Assembly (NCBI GenBank): GCA_965220385.1
Contig: OZ244825.1
Span: 5,394,001 to 5,458,000 of the forward strand
Direction of reading: 5' to 3'
Source of the DNA: PCPOR2b sp965220385
GTDB lineage: Bacteria; Poribacteria; WGA-4E; PCPOR2b
DNA length: 64,000 nt
Position 1 is the first letter of the stretch. Each line of letters opens with the position of its first letter. The notes beneath the pieces are model-generated. The model was not told the DNA's origin. It did not search any database and saw only the letters and a program-made list of their open reading frames with translations. This document shows positions 25,183 through 34,614 of this stretch, in pieces. The position numbers were made by a program, and so were the translations under genes.

Positions 25183-26199
25183 ATGCTGAAAATTGGAATC
25201 ACCGGTGCCGGAGTGATGGGTAACCGCCATCAAGAAAGAATTGCTGACTACGGCGCACAAGTTGTCGCAGTTCACGATGTCCATCTACCGGCGGCACAGG
25301 AACTTGCGACAAAAGGGGACGCGAAAATCGCTACGGATGACCTTGATCGGTTCTTTGATGTTGAAATGGACGGCTTGGTCATTACCACACCGCCCCCTGT
25401 GCGACTTGAGCCGGTACAGAGGGCTTGTGAGCGTGGTATCCACCTGATGATTGAAAAACCGCCCGCCTTAAACATGACTGAGGGACGTGCGTGCCTTGCA
25501 CAGATTGAGAAGGCGGGGGTGATTGCTGCGGTAAGCTTTCAACTGCGCTACGGCTCAATCTATGAACGACTCCGAGAGTTATTGGCGGCTGAAACGGTGC
25601 ATCTCGTTCACACAGTCTGTACCGTCGACTATTACCTCAGCTTTCGGATGTCGCCCTGGTTCTTACAGCGCCAAATCAGCGGAGGTCCCATCGCTGAGCA
25701 AGCGATTCATATCCTCGATTGTGCCCGCTTTGTCATGGGAAACACCAAGCCGGTTCAAGCGCACGCAATCGGTGCCAAAAATATGGCGCCAGACCGAACC
25801 GAGTTTGACGCTGAAAACGCCCTCCAGATGATGTACGAACTCGACAACGGCGTCTTCGGTACGCACATGAACCACTGTGGCACGAAAGGAAACGGTTTCG
25901 AGTTAGAGGTTATTGGTCCACATTTACGCCTTCGGGCAGATGCCCAAGGAGGTCGCAACGGCGACCGAATCGTCGGTCATCTGCACGGAAACGACTTTAA
26001 TGAACCCGTGTCCACTGAAAACAGCCTTGGTCTCGATAAGTATCATGCGTGGCTTCGCGCCATCGAAACGGGCGACCGCTCGCTAATCCGGTCAAACTTT
26101 CAGGACGCGCTGCACACCCTCGCATTAGTCGAGGCAGCCGTCAAAAGCCAGGACACCGGCGGCTTTGTGAAAGTTGATTATGGTGAAATCGAAAAATAA
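25183..26199 (+). CDS. Gfo/Idh/MocA-family oxidoreductase
   Basis: 338 aa from the ATG that has GGAGGG 5 bases upstream; a 34-codon longer frame starts inside a repeat and is rejected. The Rossmann domain is LKIGITGAGVMGNRHQERI, and the EKP motif is present and normal (LMIEKPPALN, Lys near residue 91). The C-terminal domain includes GGPIAEQAIHILDCARFVMG with the His that usually acts in catalysis. It likely oxidises a sugar or cyclitol; substrate unknown. The last residues YGEIEK and the stop codon are encoded by the end of a TATGGT-type repeat element (from 26179), so the native C-terminus has been replaced. Confidence 0.9.
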   Translation: MLKIGITGAGVMGNRHQERIADYGAQVVAVHDVHLPAAQELATKGDAKIATDDLDRFFDVEMDGLVITTPPPVRLEPVQRACERGIHLMIEKPPALNMTEGRACLAQIEKAGVIAAVSFQLRYGSIYERLRELLAAETVHLVHTVCTVDYYLSFRMSPWFLQRQISGGPIAEQAIHILDCARFVMGNTKPVQAHAIGAKNMAPDRTEFDAENALQMMYELDNGVFGTHMNHCGTKGNGFELEVIGPHLRLRADAQGGRNGDRIVGHLHGNDFNEPVSTENSLGLDKYHAWLRAIETGDRSLIRSNFQDALHTLALVEAAVKSQDTGGFVKVDYGEIEK

Positions 26200-26300
26200 A
26201 TAGACACTTTCGCCTCCGGTAGGTGCGGTTTGCAACCGCACCGGTTCCGCCTCGTCGAGTATCTCCCGATTCATCGTGGATTTATCAGGGCGGGACATGA
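26179..26300. repeat. TATGGT-type element, copy 2 (left end and body)
   Basis: Left end TATGGTGAAATCGAAAAATA running on to AGACACTTTCG, overlapping the last six codons and stop of the preceding oxidoreductase. The palindrome CCGGTAGGTGCGG...CCGCACCGG follows directly at 26216-26248, then a CCCGATTCATCG motif. No clear right end was found before the next copy, so this copy is truncated or interrupted. Confidence 0.6.
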
Positions 26301-26315
26301 TGGTTGATAAGTATT

Positions 26316-26453
26316 TATAGTGAATTATAGAAATCGGAGAACATTTACCAATAGCTCCGTCCTTTGAGAAGTTTCCAAAGTCCCCCTGACAAGGGGGATT
26401 TAGGGGGTTAGTTGTACGTCGAAGCTGTATAAGTAATTGTAGAATTCACCATA
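26316..26453. repeat. TATGGT-type element, copy 3
   Basis: 138 bp between TATAGTGAATTATAGAAATC and the complement of TATGGTGAATTCTACAATTA. It contains the sequence CCCCCTGACAAGGGGGATTTAGGGGG, another palindrome seen in many bacterial spacers. No coding capacity. Further right-end-like sequences occur at about 26705-26744. Confidence 0.5.
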
Positions 26454-26479
26454 GTCAAGTACGTAACAGCGTCGTCTTT

Positions 26480-26550
26480 AGCCCCAGCGGGGCGACATGT
26501 TTATAGCACATTGATAGACCAATGCCCCAAGCCCCAGCGGGGCGACATGT
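26480..26550. repeat. Two copies of AGCCCCAGCGGGGCGACATGT
   Basis: Identical copies at 26480-26500 and 26530-26550, each holding the palindrome GCCCCAGCGGGGC. They are only 50 bp apart start to start. This is not a CRISPR array: there are only two copies and the spacer resembles other repeats. It lies within the gene-free stretch 26200-26780. Confidence 0.65.
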
Positions 26551-26602
26551 GGTTTGCATCACTGCCGGTGACTTTGGTAATTATCGACAATAACTCACAA
26601 AA

Positions 26603-26706
26603 TCTAACATTAGCTAACTTTTGGCAAAACACGCGTGTAGGGTGGGTGATGGATCGCTGTAGGGACGGGTCTTGTAACCCTCCATCAGATAACTAACAAC
26701 TTACGT
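26603..26706 (+). repeat. 104 bp dispersed repeat, copy A
   Basis: This segment is present again in inverted orientation at 42383-42487, with roughly 90 percent agreement by eye. Shared landmarks include GATGGATCGCTGTAGG, CACGCGTGTAGG and ATCAGATAACTA. It contains no credible gene: a 61-codon frame across it is made of repeat sequence. Confidence 0.65.
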
Positions 26707-26780
26707 TAATTCTAAGGTCCGCTATAATTATGAAATCTACCATAAAACCCCCATTCTGCTAGAGAGGAAAAAATTAACGC

Positions 26781-27560
26781 ATGAAAATCAGGAAAATCCT
26801 CATCACCGGCGCAGCGGGCTATCTCGCCGGCTTCATCATCGAGCGACTCCGCCCCAAATATGAACTTACGCTCACCGATAGGGTCGAGCCAAAACCGGAA
26901 TTCAAAGACCTGCCCTTCATGCAGGCTGACATAACGAACTACGCAGAGATTGAAAAGGTTTGTGAAGGGCACGATGCCGTCGTCCACCTCGTGGCGTTGG
27001 TGCGCGAGCGTTTCGACAAGCCAGCATGGCTATTCGCCGATGTGATGGTCAAGGGAACGTGGAATGTCGCCGAAGCCTGCGCGATGAGTGGTGTGCAGAG
27101 ACTCGTCAACATTTCGAGTATATCCGCCTGTACGCCGCTCCCGGAGGGCGAACTGCCTTATCGAGTTGGTGAGCCGTTCCACTTCAGTTCGGGTGGCTTA
27201 TACTACGCTCTTGCGAAATACTTGGGCGAACAGGTCGGAGAAGCCTACTATCAAGCGCACGGGTTCAGCATCATCCATCTGCGTCCCGGTGTTATTGAGG
27301 GTGACGGACATAACCCCGGTCCCAAAGCGCCGGACAATTTAGACCAAGCCGGGCAAACCGAACCGTGGTTTGTGTATGTCGATCCACGCGATGTGGCACA
27401 GGCAGTCGAATTGGCAATCGAAACCCAAGATGTGATGTACGGTTCTTACCACGTCGTCGCTGGACGCGAGGATTCCCGATTCGATTGGAAACAGACTGCT
27501 CAAGAACTCGGCTATCGCCCGGAACACAACTGGCCCGAAATTCCAGAGAACAGGGGTTAA
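26781..27560 (+). CDS. NAD-dependent epimerase/dehydratase
   Basis: 259 aa extended-type short-chain dehydrogenase. The N-terminal nucleotide motif is ILITGAAGYLAGFIIE (GxxGxxG). The catalytic YxxxK is GLYYALAKYLGEQ, with the upstream Ser in NISSISA. The C-terminal substrate domain is short. It probably acts on a nucleotide sugar or free sugar/uronate; substrate not determinable. It is followed at 18 bp by a second epimerase-like gene, so the two likely form an operon. GAGAGG lies upstream at a long spacing. Confidence 0.88.
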   Translation: MKIRKILITGAAGYLAGFIIERLRPKYELTLTDRVEPKPEFKDLPFMQADITNYAEIEKVCEGHDAVVHLVALVRERFDKPAWLFADVMVKGTWNVAEACAMSGVQRLVNISSISACTPLPEGELPYRVGEPFHFSSGGLYYALAKYLGEQVGEAYYQAHGFSIIHLRPGVIEGDGHNPGPKAPDNLDQAGQTEPWFVYVDPRDVAQAVELAIETQDVMYGSYHVVAGREDSRFDWKQTAQELGYRPEHNWPEIPENRG

Positions 27561-27578
27561 GGGGAAGGTGTTAAAAAC

Positions 27579-28580
27579 ATGAAAGTATTGATTATCGGCG
27601 GCACCGGAAATATCAGCCGTGGAATTGTGGCAGCGCTGCTCCAGCGGAATCACGAAGTGGTGATGTTCAATCGCGGACAGCATCCGGATCCGCCCCCACC
27701 GGATATACAAATCCTCCACGGGGATCGGCGTGACCGTGACGCTTTCGAGGGTAGGATGCACAGCGAAAAGTTCGACGCCGTCATCGACATGATCTCTTAT
27801 AACGCCGACGATGCCGCCTCTGCCCTACGAGCGTTTCGTGGGCAGGTGGACGGATTCATCCACTGTTCAACGGTCATGACCTACGGACCGCCCTTTCCGT
27901 TTAGCGGTGTGAACATCCCTGAAACCGCACCCTTGAACGGCACATCTGAGTATGGGCGCGGCAAGATCGCGGCAGACCAACTGCTCCTGGACGCGCACGC
28001 CGAAGACGGTTTTCCCGTAACAATCTTCAAGCCGTCCTACACGCACGGACCCGGAATGCAGGTACACCGACAGGTCGGGGGCGACGGGAGTTGGATTGAC
28101 CGCCTGCGCAAGGGCAAGCCAATCCTCTCAGCGGGGGACGGACTGAACTACTTCCAATTTCTTGCATCACGGGACGCGGGGGTAGGATTCGCGGAAGCGC
28201 TCGGCAGGTCGGAGTGCCATGGTCAAGTCTACAACATCGTTCATCCGGAAGCACGGACATGGGACGAATGGCACCGCACCGTCGCCCAAGCGTTGGGTGT
28301 CGAAGCCGAAATCGTGCATGTTCCCCAAGAGACGCTCATCGCCATCGCACCAGAGCGATTTCAAGGATTACGCGGAAACTTCGGTCATACACAGATCTAT
28401 ACCGGCACAAAACTCGCGGAAGCTATCCCCGAATTCCAGCCAGAAACACCACATGTAGAGAGTATTAGAGAAAATATCGCTTGGATGGACAAACACAACC
28501 ATGTACCGGACAGCGATACCGATGATCTGGAAGATCGGGTCATCACAGCGGTTCGTGACCTACCAACCCAGTTGCATTGA
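27579..28580 (+). CDS. NAD-dependent epimerase-like protein (atypical SDR)
   Basis: 333 aa. The N-terminal motif VLIIGGTGNISRGIVAALLQ and the segment MFNRGQHPD are typical of atypical SDRs such as the chloroplast RNA-binding/CSP41-like and isoflavone-reductase-related proteins. The active-site Ser region is IHCSTVMTYG, and the Tyr/Lys pair is SEYGRGKIAAD. The C-terminal region HPEARTWDEWHRTVAQALG is shared by this subgroup in uncultured bacteria. Function is probably sugar or cofactor metabolism, substrate unknown. Second gene of the pair with 26781-27560, preceded by AAGGGGAAGG. Confidence 0.86.
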   Translation: MKVLIIGGTGNISRGIVAALLQRNHEVVMFNRGQHPDPPPPDIQILHGDRRDRDAFEGRMHSEKFDAVIDMISYNADDAASALRAFRGQVDGFIHCSTVMTYGPPFPFSGVNIPETAPLNGTSEYGRGKIAADQLLLDAHAEDGFPVTIFKPSYTHGPGMQVHRQVGGDGSWIDRLRKGKPILSAGDGLNYFQFLASRDAGVGFAEALGRSECHGQVYNIVHPEARTWDEWHRTVAQALGVEAEIVHVPQETLIAIAPERFQGLRGNFGHTQIYTGTKLAEAIPEFQPETPHVESIRENIAWMDKHNHVPDSDTDDLEDRVITAVRDLPTQLH

Positions 28581-28606
28581 GGATCGAATATCCGATGATT
28601 TTGCCG

Positions 28607-28636
28607 TTGATTCAATCTCCGTGATTATGGTAAAAT
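28607..28636 (+). promoter_or_regulatory. Possible promoter of the Dnd restriction operon
   Basis: TTGATT (28607-28612), 18-base spacer, TAAAAT (28631-28636). It lies in the 168 bp gap before the helicase gene. Both boxes are imperfect, so this is tentative. Confidence 0.35.
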
Positions 28637-28760
28637 ACAAACGATAGCTTGTGTTCATAGTTATGCAGGCTTGATATTAGCGAAGTATACTTTGTCATTT
28701 TCTTCTGTCAACCGTTTGTATCTTTCGCTCTTTCACTATTTAATGTAATTGCCCGCCGAT

Positions 28761-30878
28761 ATGTCCCTTCAAGAACTTAACCTGCAATGCGAATACCGCT
28801 CAGATCAAACAAATACCGTTACCGATTTTTATGTTCCCTGCCTTAATGTATCAAGAGAATATTGGCGGGCTGTTGGTTACTTCACCAGTCACGGACTCGC
28901 TTTAGCGGCAAGGGGACTGTCGTCATTTATTCAAAACGACGGAGAAATGCGTTTGGTCGCCAGTCCTATGCTGACAGAAGAGGACATCTCGGCGATACAG
29001 GAGGGTTACAGTGCAAGGGAAGATGTCGTAGAAAAGGCAATCATTCGCGAGTTAGATGGAGATTTCGCTGAAACTGTCAATCATCGATTGAAATGCCTTG
29101 CATGGCTCGTCGCGGAAAATCGGTTGGATATTAAGATTGCTAGTCCATCGGAGTTAAGCCTGAACAACCGTGGCGCAATCTATCATGAAAAAATTGGAAT
29201 CTTTATTGATGGTAATGGAAATACCATCGCATTCACCGGATCGCCAAATGAGACAGTTGGCGGTTTGCTCACTAATTTTGAATCCATTGATGTGTATTGG
29301 TCGTGGTCAGATCCCCATCAGCGTGTCCAACGAAAAATTGATAACTTCAAACGCCTATGGAACAACTTGACCCCCAAGTTGAGCGTGTTGGATTTCCCAA
29401 TTGCCGCGAAGCAAAGGCTCTTGGAATATAAGCCAGCTTCTCCACCCAACATTGAACTTGACCTCCTCACCCCTGATCTTTCGGCAAAGGAATCTGGGAA
29501 ATCTTACTCATATCGTTTGAAAGCAATTGACTTGCCTCCCACCCTCAAACTGAGAGATTATCAGCAAGAAGCAATTGAAGCGTGGTTTCTTAACGGTTGT
29601 TGTGGTTTTTTGGAAATGGCAACAGGATCTGGTAAGACGATTACTGCATTGTCCGCATTGGCACGATTGGTAAAAGAGAAAAAGCGATTGTTTATCCTCA
29701 TTGCTTGTCCGTTTCAGCATCTCGTTGAACAGTGGGATAAAGAAGCCAGTCAGTTTGGATTCCAACCGATTTTTGCTTATCAAAGCCAACGAACTTGGAT
29801 AGATCGACTCAATGAGGCGTTGATCGATTTCAACTTCGGTAGCCTGAAGGTTGTTTGCATAATTACGACGCATGACACATTCATCAGCGATGCCATGCAA
29901 CGGATGCTTACACGACTACAGGGCGATGCTGTTTTGGTTGCTGATGAAGCTCACCATCTAGGGGCAACCAAAAGCCGAGAGAACCTACCCGATCTTTTCA
30001 ATCACCGGCTGGGATTGTCGGCAACCCCAAATCGCTGGTTTGACCCAGAAGGGACAACAGCATTGAGGACATATTTTGGCGAAACCATTTATGAATTTCC
30101 GCTGGCTCAAGCAATCGAAGCAGGTCATCTCTGCTCGTACTCCTATCTTCCTCACCTTGTAGAGTTAACAGAGGGGGAACTGTACCAATATGAAGCACTG
30201 ACGGCGAAAATTGCGAAACTGTATGCTCACAAAAATGGTGATGAAAAAACGGAGAGATTACTTGAAGCATATCTGCGCCAACGTGCTGACCTACTCAACA
30301 AAGCCGAAAACAAGTTGCCGATGTTGAAGCAGCTGGTGGTCAATCAATCAGAACCTCTCCACCACGCCTTATTTTACTGCGCTCCGGGACAGATTGATGA
30401 GGTAATACCAATGCTCGGACATGAGCTTGGACTTCATGTTCATCGCTTTACCGCAGAAGAGTCCACTGAGGAACGTCAATCTTTACTGGAGCAATTTGAT
30501 TCTAAGAATCTACAGGGGCTCGTTGCCATGAAATGTCTTGACGAGGGCGTTGATGTGCCGGGTATACAATCCGCGTACATTCTTGCTAGCAGTAGTAATC
30601 CCCGTGAATTTATTCAGCGGCGTGGACGTATTCTCCGCAACGCACCGGGCAAAGCAGAGGCTAAAATTTATGACTTAATCGCTGTTCCATCGCTAAATAC
30701 CGAGGTGATAAAAGCTTCGTCCCTATTTGAAACGGAGCGAAAAATTCTTCGTCGTGAATTAAGGCGATTTCATGAATTCTCAAGAACGGCGAAAAATCAG
30801 CACCGAGCTGTTAGTGAAATCTGGCAACTGGCGAAAACCTACAATCTTATGAGTGCTCTAGGAGATAACAATGATTAG
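28761..30878 (+). CDS. Dnd-type restriction protein: PLD domain plus SF2 helicase
   Basis: 705 aa from ATG 28761 (TTG 28749 is an alternative; neither has a clear ribosome-binding site). The N-terminal 220 residues match the PLD-like domain of the phosphorothioation-linked restriction family (dnd_restrict_1 type). Visible there are TVTDFYVPCLNVSREYWRAV, GYFTSHGLALAARGL, the HEKIG motif and FTGSPNETVGG. An SF2 helicase core follows with Walker A ATGSGKT, Walker B DEAHH, motif III GLSATPNRW, and C-terminal motifs CLDEGVDVPG and QRRGRILR. Proteins of this type cut or translocate DNA lacking the sulfur mark. First gene of a four-gene plus-strand operon that faces the dnd modification operon. Confidence 0.85.
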   Translation: MSLQELNLQCEYRSDQTNTVTDFYVPCLNVSREYWRAVGYFTSHGLALAARGLSSFIQNDGEMRLVASPMLTEEDISAIQEGYSAREDVVEKAIIRELDGDFAETVNHRLKCLAWLVAENRLDIKIASPSELSLNNRGAIYHEKIGIFIDGNGNTIAFTGSPNETVGGLLTNFESIDVYWSWSDPHQRVQRKIDNFKRLWNNLTPKLSVLDFPIAAKQRLLEYKPASPPNIELDLLTPDLSAKESGKSYSYRLKAIDLPPTLKLRDYQQEAIEAWFLNGCCGFLEMATGSGKTITALSALARLVKEKKRLFILIACPFQHLVEQWDKEASQFGFQPIFAYQSQRTWIDRLNEALIDFNFGSLKVVCIITTHDTFISDAMQRMLTRLQGDAVLVADEAHHLGATKSRENLPDLFNHRLGLSATPNRWFDPEGTTALRTYFGETIYEFPLAQAIEAGHLCSYSYLPHLVELTEGELYQYEALTAKIAKLYAHKNGDEKTERLLEAYLRQRADLLNKAENKLPMLKQLVVNQSEPLHHALFYCAPGQIDEVIPMLGHELGLHVHRFTAEESTEERQSLLEQFDSKNLQGLVAMKCLDEGVDVPGIQSAYILASSSNPREFIQRRGRILRNAPGKAEAKIYDLIAVPSLNTEVIKASSLFETERKILRRELRRFHEFSRTAKNQHRAVSEIWQLAKTYNLMSALGDNND

Positions 30879-31053
30879 AGAGAAAATTTCACAACTCCTA
30901 CAGAATTTTGATCCAGATGTACGAAAAGTGGTTGAAAGCGTCATACAGGTCGAATACATTCGATTAGAAACAAAGACACCGAGAGGCATTTACGACGACA
31001 TTCGCAAAATCATTGAACAAGAGGTCAAACGAAATGAAACTGGAGTATCTTAA
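30871..31053 (+). CDS. Small 60 aa protein of the Dnd operon
   Basis: Sixty codons, overlapping the helicase stop by 8 bases and the next ATPase start by 20, so it is probably translated by coupling. GGAG lies just upstream of ATG. The sequence is helical and charged (MIREKISQLLQNFDPDVRKV, then EVKRNETGVS) with no cysteines or membrane segment. No family recognised. It may be a small subunit or regulator of the SMC-like ATPase. Confidence 0.6.
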   Translation: MIREKISQLLQNFDPDVRKVVESVIQVEYIRLETKTPRGIYDDIRKIIEQEVKRNETGVS

Positions 31054-32974
31054 ACTAAATAACTTTCGACAATACTACGGCGAACAAACGATTCACTTTG
31101 CTTGTGATAGTCCGCGTCATGTAACAGTAATTCGCGGTATCAACGGTGCTGGCAAGACCTCTCTGTTTACTGCCCTCAATTGGTGTTTGTACGGCGAAAG
31201 CGGTGACGAAATAGGCGAATTTGTGAGTAAACGAGCGGTAACGGAGGATACTGGAATTGTTGAAACCGGCATTGAACTGGGTTTTAGACATCAGGGGGTC
31301 CGGTATGTTGCTAAACGATGGCGTGAGGGATTTTTATTTGAACAAGCAGTAGGAGCTGAATCTGAAGACACGTTTTCATTATTTGAAATCGGGACTGACG
31401 GACAGTTGAAACCCATTGAGAATCCGAATTGGAAGATTGGGTCTATATTGCCCGCGGATGTTAGGTCCTATTTTTTCTTTGATGGAGAGAAAATTGACAA
31501 CTTCGCCCGTCCCGGTCATGAGAAGGAGGTACAAAAGGCAGTGCGGACAGTTTTGAAAATTGAGGCAATTGAACGCACAAAAACTCATTTGGAAAAGGTT
31601 GCTAGAGACTATCGATCCGAATTAAAAAAACATACTAAAGAAGCAAAATTGCAGGAGTTAATTAATCAGAGAGAGAAAAAACAAGCTGATCATGACAAGT
31701 TATCAAAAACGCTGAAGGAGCAACAACAGGAAATTACAGCAGCAAGAAATCATAAAAAGGATATGGACATCAAGTTGAACGAAATTGAATCCTCGCGACA
31801 GTTGAGTGAAGAACGAAAACGAATTGAGGTAGAGGTTGACGAACTTCAACGGCAAGAAAATCAACATTGGTTGAACATCCGGGATACTGCTAATCGTGGA
31901 TTTATTTCGTTGACAAAGCCTCTCCTTGACAGTGCACGGGAAATTCTTGAGGAAAAACGCCACCGTGGTGAGATTCCAAGTGGGATTCGCGAGACGTTTT
32001 TAAATGACCTACTTGCTGATATGCAGTGTATTTGTGGCCGTCCTATCCAAGATAGCAGTGAAGAACATCAAAATATCTTAAAACGACTTAATCAATCCAT
32101 TTCTGCCACTTTGGAAGATATTGTGTTGAATACCGCAAGTGACTTGAATCATCTAACACAGCAGGTTGCAAGCATTCCAAAAGAGCTAAAAATCCTCATG
32201 AGTAAAAGACGAGAACTGAATAATGAAATCGAATCACGGGAGGGACGTTTAGCAGAAATCAGCGAACAACTCAAGGATTTTGATGTGGAAGAGGTCAGCA
32301 ATCTTGAAAAAATTCGTCAACAACAACAGGAAAAAATTACCGATTTAGAAGCGAAGATTAATCAGATGAAGGGACGAATCGAGCAGGTAGAGAAAGACAT
32401 TGCGAAGTCCGATGAGGAAATAAAAAAAGAACAAGCTTCTGAGGAGAAAGCAAGACACTTACAAAATTGTGTAACACTTGCTACTGATTCGGCAAAAACA
32501 GCAGGTGAGATTTATGATCGCTTCGCTGACGATATGCGAAAAACCATTGAAGATGAAGCCCAAAGCATTTTTCAACAATTAATCTGGAAGGAGAGTCACT
32601 TCCAGCGTATTCATCTCAGTGCCGACTATCAGCTTGATGTCATCGATCGCTACGGCATGGCGGCGCGTCCTGAAATGTCTGCCGGTGAGCGTCAAGTGTT
32701 GAGTCTTGCCTTCATTGCTGGCATGGCGGAAGTGGCGAAGGAAGAGGAAACGTTTCCACTAGTGATGGACACGCCCTTCGGCAGACTTTCTAGTGCCCAC
32801 CGCGAAAAGATTACAGAACATCTGCCTGAAATCACTGACCAGTTGATTCTATTTGTTACAGATGAGGAATTGCACGGTCAGGCACGGGAAAATCTGGAAC
32901 CGAGAGTTGGTGCTAAATACGAGCTAATCTTTGACCAAGCAACCAGCAGCACCGAAATCCGAGAAGTTCTATAA
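31034..32974 (+). CDS. Second DndD-like SMC/RAD50 ATPase
   Basis: 646 aa from ATG 31034, which has GAGGT 7 bases upstream. Walker A is GINGAGKTSLFTALNWCLYG. The DndD-type FFFDGEKIDNFA segment follows, then a long coiled coil (about residues 185-300). A CxC hook at Cys332/Cys334 (MQCICGRP) is followed by a second coiled coil. The ABC signature is MSAGERQVLSLAF and Walker B is FPLVMDTPFGRLSS. It is paralogous to the minus-strand DndD but differs in having the Cys hook. In its operon it sits between the helicase and a small Dnd-associated protein, so it is probably part of the restriction complex rather than of modification. Confidence 0.85.
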   Translation: MKLEYLKLNNFRQYYGEQTIHFACDSPRHVTVIRGINGAGKTSLFTALNWCLYGESGDEIGEFVSKRAVTEDTGIVETGIELGFRHQGVRYVAKRWREGFLFEQAVGAESEDTFSLFEIGTDGQLKPIENPNWKIGSILPADVRSYFFFDGEKIDNFARPGHEKEVQKAVRTVLKIEAIERTKTHLEKVARDYRSELKKHTKEAKLQELINQREKKQADHDKLSKTLKEQQQEITAARNHKKDMDIKLNEIESSRQLSEERKRIEVEVDELQRQENQHWLNIRDTANRGFISLTKPLLDSAREILEEKRHRGEIPSGIRETFLNDLLADMQCICGRPIQDSSEEHQNILKRLNQSISATLEDIVLNTASDLNHLTQQVASIPKELKILMSKRRELNNEIESREGRLAEISEQLKDFDVEEVSNLEKIRQQQQEKITDLEAKINQMKGRIEQVEKDIAKSDEEIKKEQASEEKARHLQNCVTLATDSAKTAGEIYDRFADDMRKTIEDEAQSIFQQLIWKESHFQRIHLSADYQLDVIDRYGMAARPEMSAGERQVLSLAFIAGMAEVAKEEETFPLVMDTPFGRLSSAHREKITEHLPEITDQLILFVTDEELHGQARENLEPRVGAKYELIFDQATSSTEIREVL

Positions 32975-32984
32975 GGAGGACATC

Positions 32985-33413
32985 TTGACGCAACAGATAT
33001 CAACCCAACGGGATCGTATCTACATTAACGAATCCCACCACGAAATCTACAAAGACCTGACAACAGAGAAGGAAGGTTCACCTCAACCTTTCAAAACCAT
33101 GAAAGACCTTTTTCTGCTCGCGGCTCTCATCGGCTATCGACAGGAAAAACGTCTGATTCTGGAACAGGGAACAGGTATTTTTGCGTGGGCGCAATTTTCC
33201 GCCCAAGAGGATGTCCCCGTACTTCGCGCACTAGCGATTGCTGAAACGGGAGATGTGAACGTGTTAGCGAATCAAGATGAACTGCTCACAATTGCTGAAG
33301 AGTACGCCAACGGTGGAATCGTAGAGATTCAGGAACAGGTTGCAGCAATGCCCGGCAACCGGATTGCGAATTTGGTGGGGTTATTGCAGAAGTGGATGCC
33401 GATTGGTAGTTGA
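32985..33413 (+). CDS. Small Dnd-associated protein
   Basis: 142 aa starting at TTG 32985, chosen because AAGGAGG lies directly after the ATPase stop at ideal spacing. Longer frames overlap the ATPase gene. The sequence DRIYINESHHEIYKDLT, TMKDLFLLAALIGYRQEKR and IAEEYANGGIVEIQEQV resembles the phosphorothioation-associated protein 4 type family known beside dnd genes. That match is from memory and moderate. No catalytic motif is visible. It is last in the operon and the strands converge about 70 bp later. Confidence 0.65.
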   Translation: MTQQISTQRDRIYINESHHEIYKDLTTEKEGSPQPFKTMKDLFLLAALIGYRQEKRLILEQGTGIFAWAQFSAQEDVPVLRALAIAETGDVNVLANQDELLTIAEEYANGGIVEIQEQVAAMPGNRIANLVGLLQKWMPIGS

Positions 33414-33485
33414 TTTCACAGTTTGCTTCGTGAAAATGAACCTGATTTGGAATTAACTCTATTTCACATTCAACTATTGAAACCA

Positions 33486-34592
33486 CTACGAGTTCCTAGG
33501 CTGATCTCTTAACTCAATAATCTGGTCAATATTTTCCTGTAATTCTTGGTTAATATCAGGATTTTTTAGAACATCATCAACCCATTCAACTTCAGCCTTA
33601 ACGAGCTGGAGAACTAATCGTATATATTGATCCATATTCGGAACATCAAGACGCTGATGAAAATTGGGAATCCGTTTGCAAACTGAAACCGTGTGCATAA
33701 TTTGGTACTGCTTTTTCTCTCGTTTGTAATCACGAGTATATAAATATGTCGGTCCGGAGGTGATTTCCCACCCAAACTTGTATAATGCAGTATGGATAAT
33801 GTATTTAGGAAGAGCAATACAGAAAAATTCCGCGAAATCCTCACATATAAGCCCACCTGCTTGATCATGTCCATACCGATTAAAAAAAGCAGATTGAAAG
33901 TCCTTATTCATACTGATATTGTCATTGACTCGTTCTTCAAGTTGTTTAATTACTTCTGGATTAGTATCCTCCTGATCAATGTGAGAGGTAAGAAGTAACG
34001 TGAATTGTTTACATTCTCGGTTGTTGATTAAAAACCGTGATTCCGTTTGCCACTTTAAAATTTGAATAATTGACTTCAGAAGTGGTGCCATTACTCCCTT
34101 TCTAGGAGGAAACATGACACCACACACGTCAAGGTTAATAATATCGAATGGAAAAGCTTTACGCAAGCGACAATGTGCATCTTTGTATCTCAACTTTTTA
34201 TTTAGTGAATCAGACGTGTAAGGCAGATCGTCTTCTAATGTTCTTCCTGCTGTTTCTTCATCATCCTCAAAAAGGACAATCTTTTCGAATGGACCTGGAA
34301 ACCCTTGTGCAGGGGAACCTATCAAATCCGCTATTATTCCGAACTTGTTATCGTCTTGCTCACAGAAGTAAACGCCCTCGAGGCGTCCTGTTTGATCCGA
34401 TCTTTCAATAATTCCTTCGTGCACGAGCATAAACACATCAATTGCTGCTTCTGCACAAAAAGTAAAATAGCGTAAGGGAATACTCTTTGATCGTCTTCTA
34501 ATTGCATGTTTCTGTTCCTTGGCCGCTGTCAGCCACCCGCATCTTCTGACATAATGTTTGAGAGGGTCCCTTTCGAAGTTGATTTGACTCAT
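33486..34592 (-). CDS. Unknown partner of the GHKL ATPase
   Basis: 368 aa, last gene of the dnd minus-strand operon, 22 bp after the GHKL ATPase stop. The N-terminus has SIPLRYFTFCAEAAIDVFML. A central alpha/beta part shows KIVLFEDDEET, then FPFDIINLDVCGVMFPP followed by KQFTLLLTSHID. The DIINLD strand followed by a second strand resembles motifs of Rossmann-fold methyltransferases, but no glycine motif I is obvious. The C-terminal 100 residues are helical and acidic (VEWVDDVLKNPD). Cytoplasmic, no membrane segments. Function unknown; it could be a methyltransferase-like or nuclease subunit working with the ATPase. Confidence 0.7.
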   Translation of the reverse strand: MSQINFERDPLKHYVRRCGWLTAAKEQKHAIRRRSKSIPLRYFTFCAEAAIDVFMLVHEGIIERSDQTGRLEGVYFCEQDDNKFGIIADLIGSPAQGFPGPFEKIVLFEDDEETAGRTLEDDLPYTSDSLNKKLRYKDAHCRLRKAFPFDIINLDVCGVMFPPRKGVMAPLLKSIIQILKWQTESRFLINNRECKQFTLLLTSHIDQEDTNPEVIKQLEERVNDNISMNKDFQSAFFNRYGHDQAGGLICEDFAEFFCIALPKYIIHTALYKFGWEITSGPTYLYTRDYKREKKQYQIMHTVSVCKRIPNFHQRLDVPNMDQYIRLVLQLVKAEVEWVDDVLKNPDINQELQENIDQIIELRDQPRNS

Positions 34593-34614
34593 CTATGCTG
34601 GTTCCTATAGCGGT

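Noticed and set aside
26480..26550. Possible CRISPR array from two 21 bp palindromic copies
   Set aside because: Only two copies, no cas genes, and the intervening sequence resembles other genomic repeats.
26511..26696. 61-codon frame in the 26.2-26.8 kb spacer
   Set aside because: It is made of repeat sequence that recurs inverted at 42.4 kb and has no ribosome-binding site.
28681..28748. TATACT near 28689 as the -10 box of the restriction operon
   Set aside because: No -35-like box at acceptable spacing; the TTGATT/TAAAAT pair upstream is a somewhat better candidate.
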